A DNA stretch of 64,000 bases from Riemerella columbipharyngis. Its GTDB lineage: Bacteria > Bacteroidota > Bacteroidia > Flavobacteriales > Weeksellaceae. The position numbers and the translations under genes are program-made. Shown here piece by piece: positions 63,452 to 64,000 of this stretch. The stretch spans positions 62,001-126,000 of the forward strand of contig NZ_FNAS01000001.1 of assembly GCF_900101995.1 (NCBI RefSeq), read 5' to 3'. How positions within the stretch are numbered: position 1 is the first letter of the stretch; every line of letters begins with the position of its first letter. The notes beneath the pieces were generated by a model. The model searched no databases. It was not told the origin of the DNA and worked only from the letters and a program-made list of their open reading frames with translations.

Positions 63452-64000
63452 ATGAAAAAGGTAATATTAATAACTACATTATTCGTAGCGTGTTTATGTA
63501 AGGCACAAACTTATACATTAAGAACGACAGGTGTAAAATTTCCTAAAGACAGCTATGTAAAGGATACTAACAACGAATTACCTGAATATGAAGGCACATG
63601 GAAAGGGACATGGGGCGGAAAAATGATTTACTTAACATTTAAAAAGATAAAATATTATAATTGGTTTTTAAACGATCGTGCCTACTACCGAGATATGTTA
63701 ATAGGGAAGTTTAAGGTATTAGATCAAAATAACAAAATACTATTTGATAATACTAATGTATCTGATAATGATGCAAGAATTAAAGGATTTGGATTTATGA
63801 AAACGGGAGGAAAGTATTTATTAGGGTATATTGATGAAGATATTTGTTATATGAATGGTCGCATTACTATTTATTTTACGGACAATACCAAAAAGAAACT
63901 TCAGTGGGATTTCTATGAAGGGGATAATCTCATTACACCGGATTGCAGGTATTATAAGGCAAAAGAATTTCCTCAGCCTTTACCAAAATCTATAGTTCTT
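63452..64000 (+). CDS. DUF6705-family secreted protein, second copy (partial)
   Basis: A paralogue of the previous gene, cut by the window end after 183 codons. The signal peptide is LFVACLCKAQTY. The same blocks occur: YVKDTNNELPEYEGTWKGTW, GGKMIYLTFKKIKYY, MLIGKFKVLDQNNKILFDNT and the C-terminal PQPLPKSIVL, which aligns with LPQKSFVL of the first copy, so only a few residues are missing. Tandem copies beside a lipoprotein with an enzyme-like tail suggest a functional unit. Confidence 0.8.
   Translation, partial: MKKVILITTLFVACLCKAQTYTLRTTGVKFPKDSYVKDTNNELPEYEGTWKGTWGGKMIYLTFKKIKYYNWFLNDRAYYRDMLIGKFKVLDQNNKILFDNTNVSDNDARIKGFGFMKTGGKYLLGYIDEDICYMNGRITIYFTDNTKKKLQWDFYEGDNLITPDCRYYKAKEFPQPLPKSIVL

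Noticed and set aside
1-64000. CRISPR array or prophage
   Set aside because: No regularly spaced short repeats and no phage structural, integrase or lysis genes are visible.

Overview
The window comes from a low-GC member of the Bacteroidota, most likely the Flavobacteriia family Weeksellaceae (Chryseobacterium/Riemerella/Bergeyella-like). The support is a set of lineage markers: SusC/SusD pairs, type IX secretion (T9SS) sorting domains, TonB-dependent receptors with oligopeptide plugs, DUF4835/DUF4856/DUF5689/DUF6705 families, class I FbaB aldolase, and promoters of the Bacteroidota TTG-N19/20-TAnnTTTG type. The species cannot be resolved from sequence alone.

Layout. 1-9.8 kb is a housekeeping block: a gene tail, serS, uvrA, a small DUF2795 gene, secA, rseP and tRNA-Asn. 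9.9-11.0 kb is a decayed locus with a broken XRE regulator divergent from a broken membrane/SHOCT-like gene, sharing an operator-like palindrome. 11.1-14.0 kb holds pgi and a PadR/membrane-protein pair. 14.2-29.3 kb is one long co-directional block of eleven genes: SusC, SusD, a degenerate metallopeptidase-like lipoprotein, DUF4302, another lipoprotein, two DUF4856 lipoproteins flanking a T9SS cargo protein, an imelysin-like lipoprotein, an HTTM membrane protein and a FecA-like receptor. It is probably a surface iron or iron-ligand acquisition system, and it is the most interesting unit here.

29.4-36.4 kb has a leucine-rich-repeat T9SS protein, then a TonB receptor plus DUF5689 lipoprotein divergent from a secreted endonuclease/phosphatase. 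36.4-41.2 kb holds DUF4835 (PorD-like), a secreted glucosaminidase, fbaB, a glutamate-receptor-like potassium channel and pcm. 41.2-43.9 kb is a CoA-transferase gene lying between two inverted, decayed IS30-family transposase fragments. 43.9-45.8 kb is a minus-strand operon of an acyltransferase, a hotdog thioesterase and isochorismate synthase, the last two probably for menaquinone. 46-51 kb has an outer-membrane protein lacking a clear start, a PspC/PadR unit and a large outer-membrane barrel. 51.3-53.7 kb holds a nitroreductase, a TIGR01777 epimerase and rnhB. 53.8-58.3 kb is a second SusC/SusD pair, followed by argS, a REP-like palindromic element, a menE-like ligase, and a lipoprotein with a JAMM-like metal motif followed by two tandem DUF6705 proteins, the second cut by the window end.

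How the genes work together: the envelope dominates. SecA and RseP handle export and envelope proteolysis. T9SS cargo, SusCD systems and TonB receptors handle surface nutrient capture. menF, the thioesterase and menE point to menaquinone synthesis. Signs of genome decay are local: the XRE/SHOCT locus, the IS30 remnants, and possibly the outer-membrane gene near 46.2 kb.
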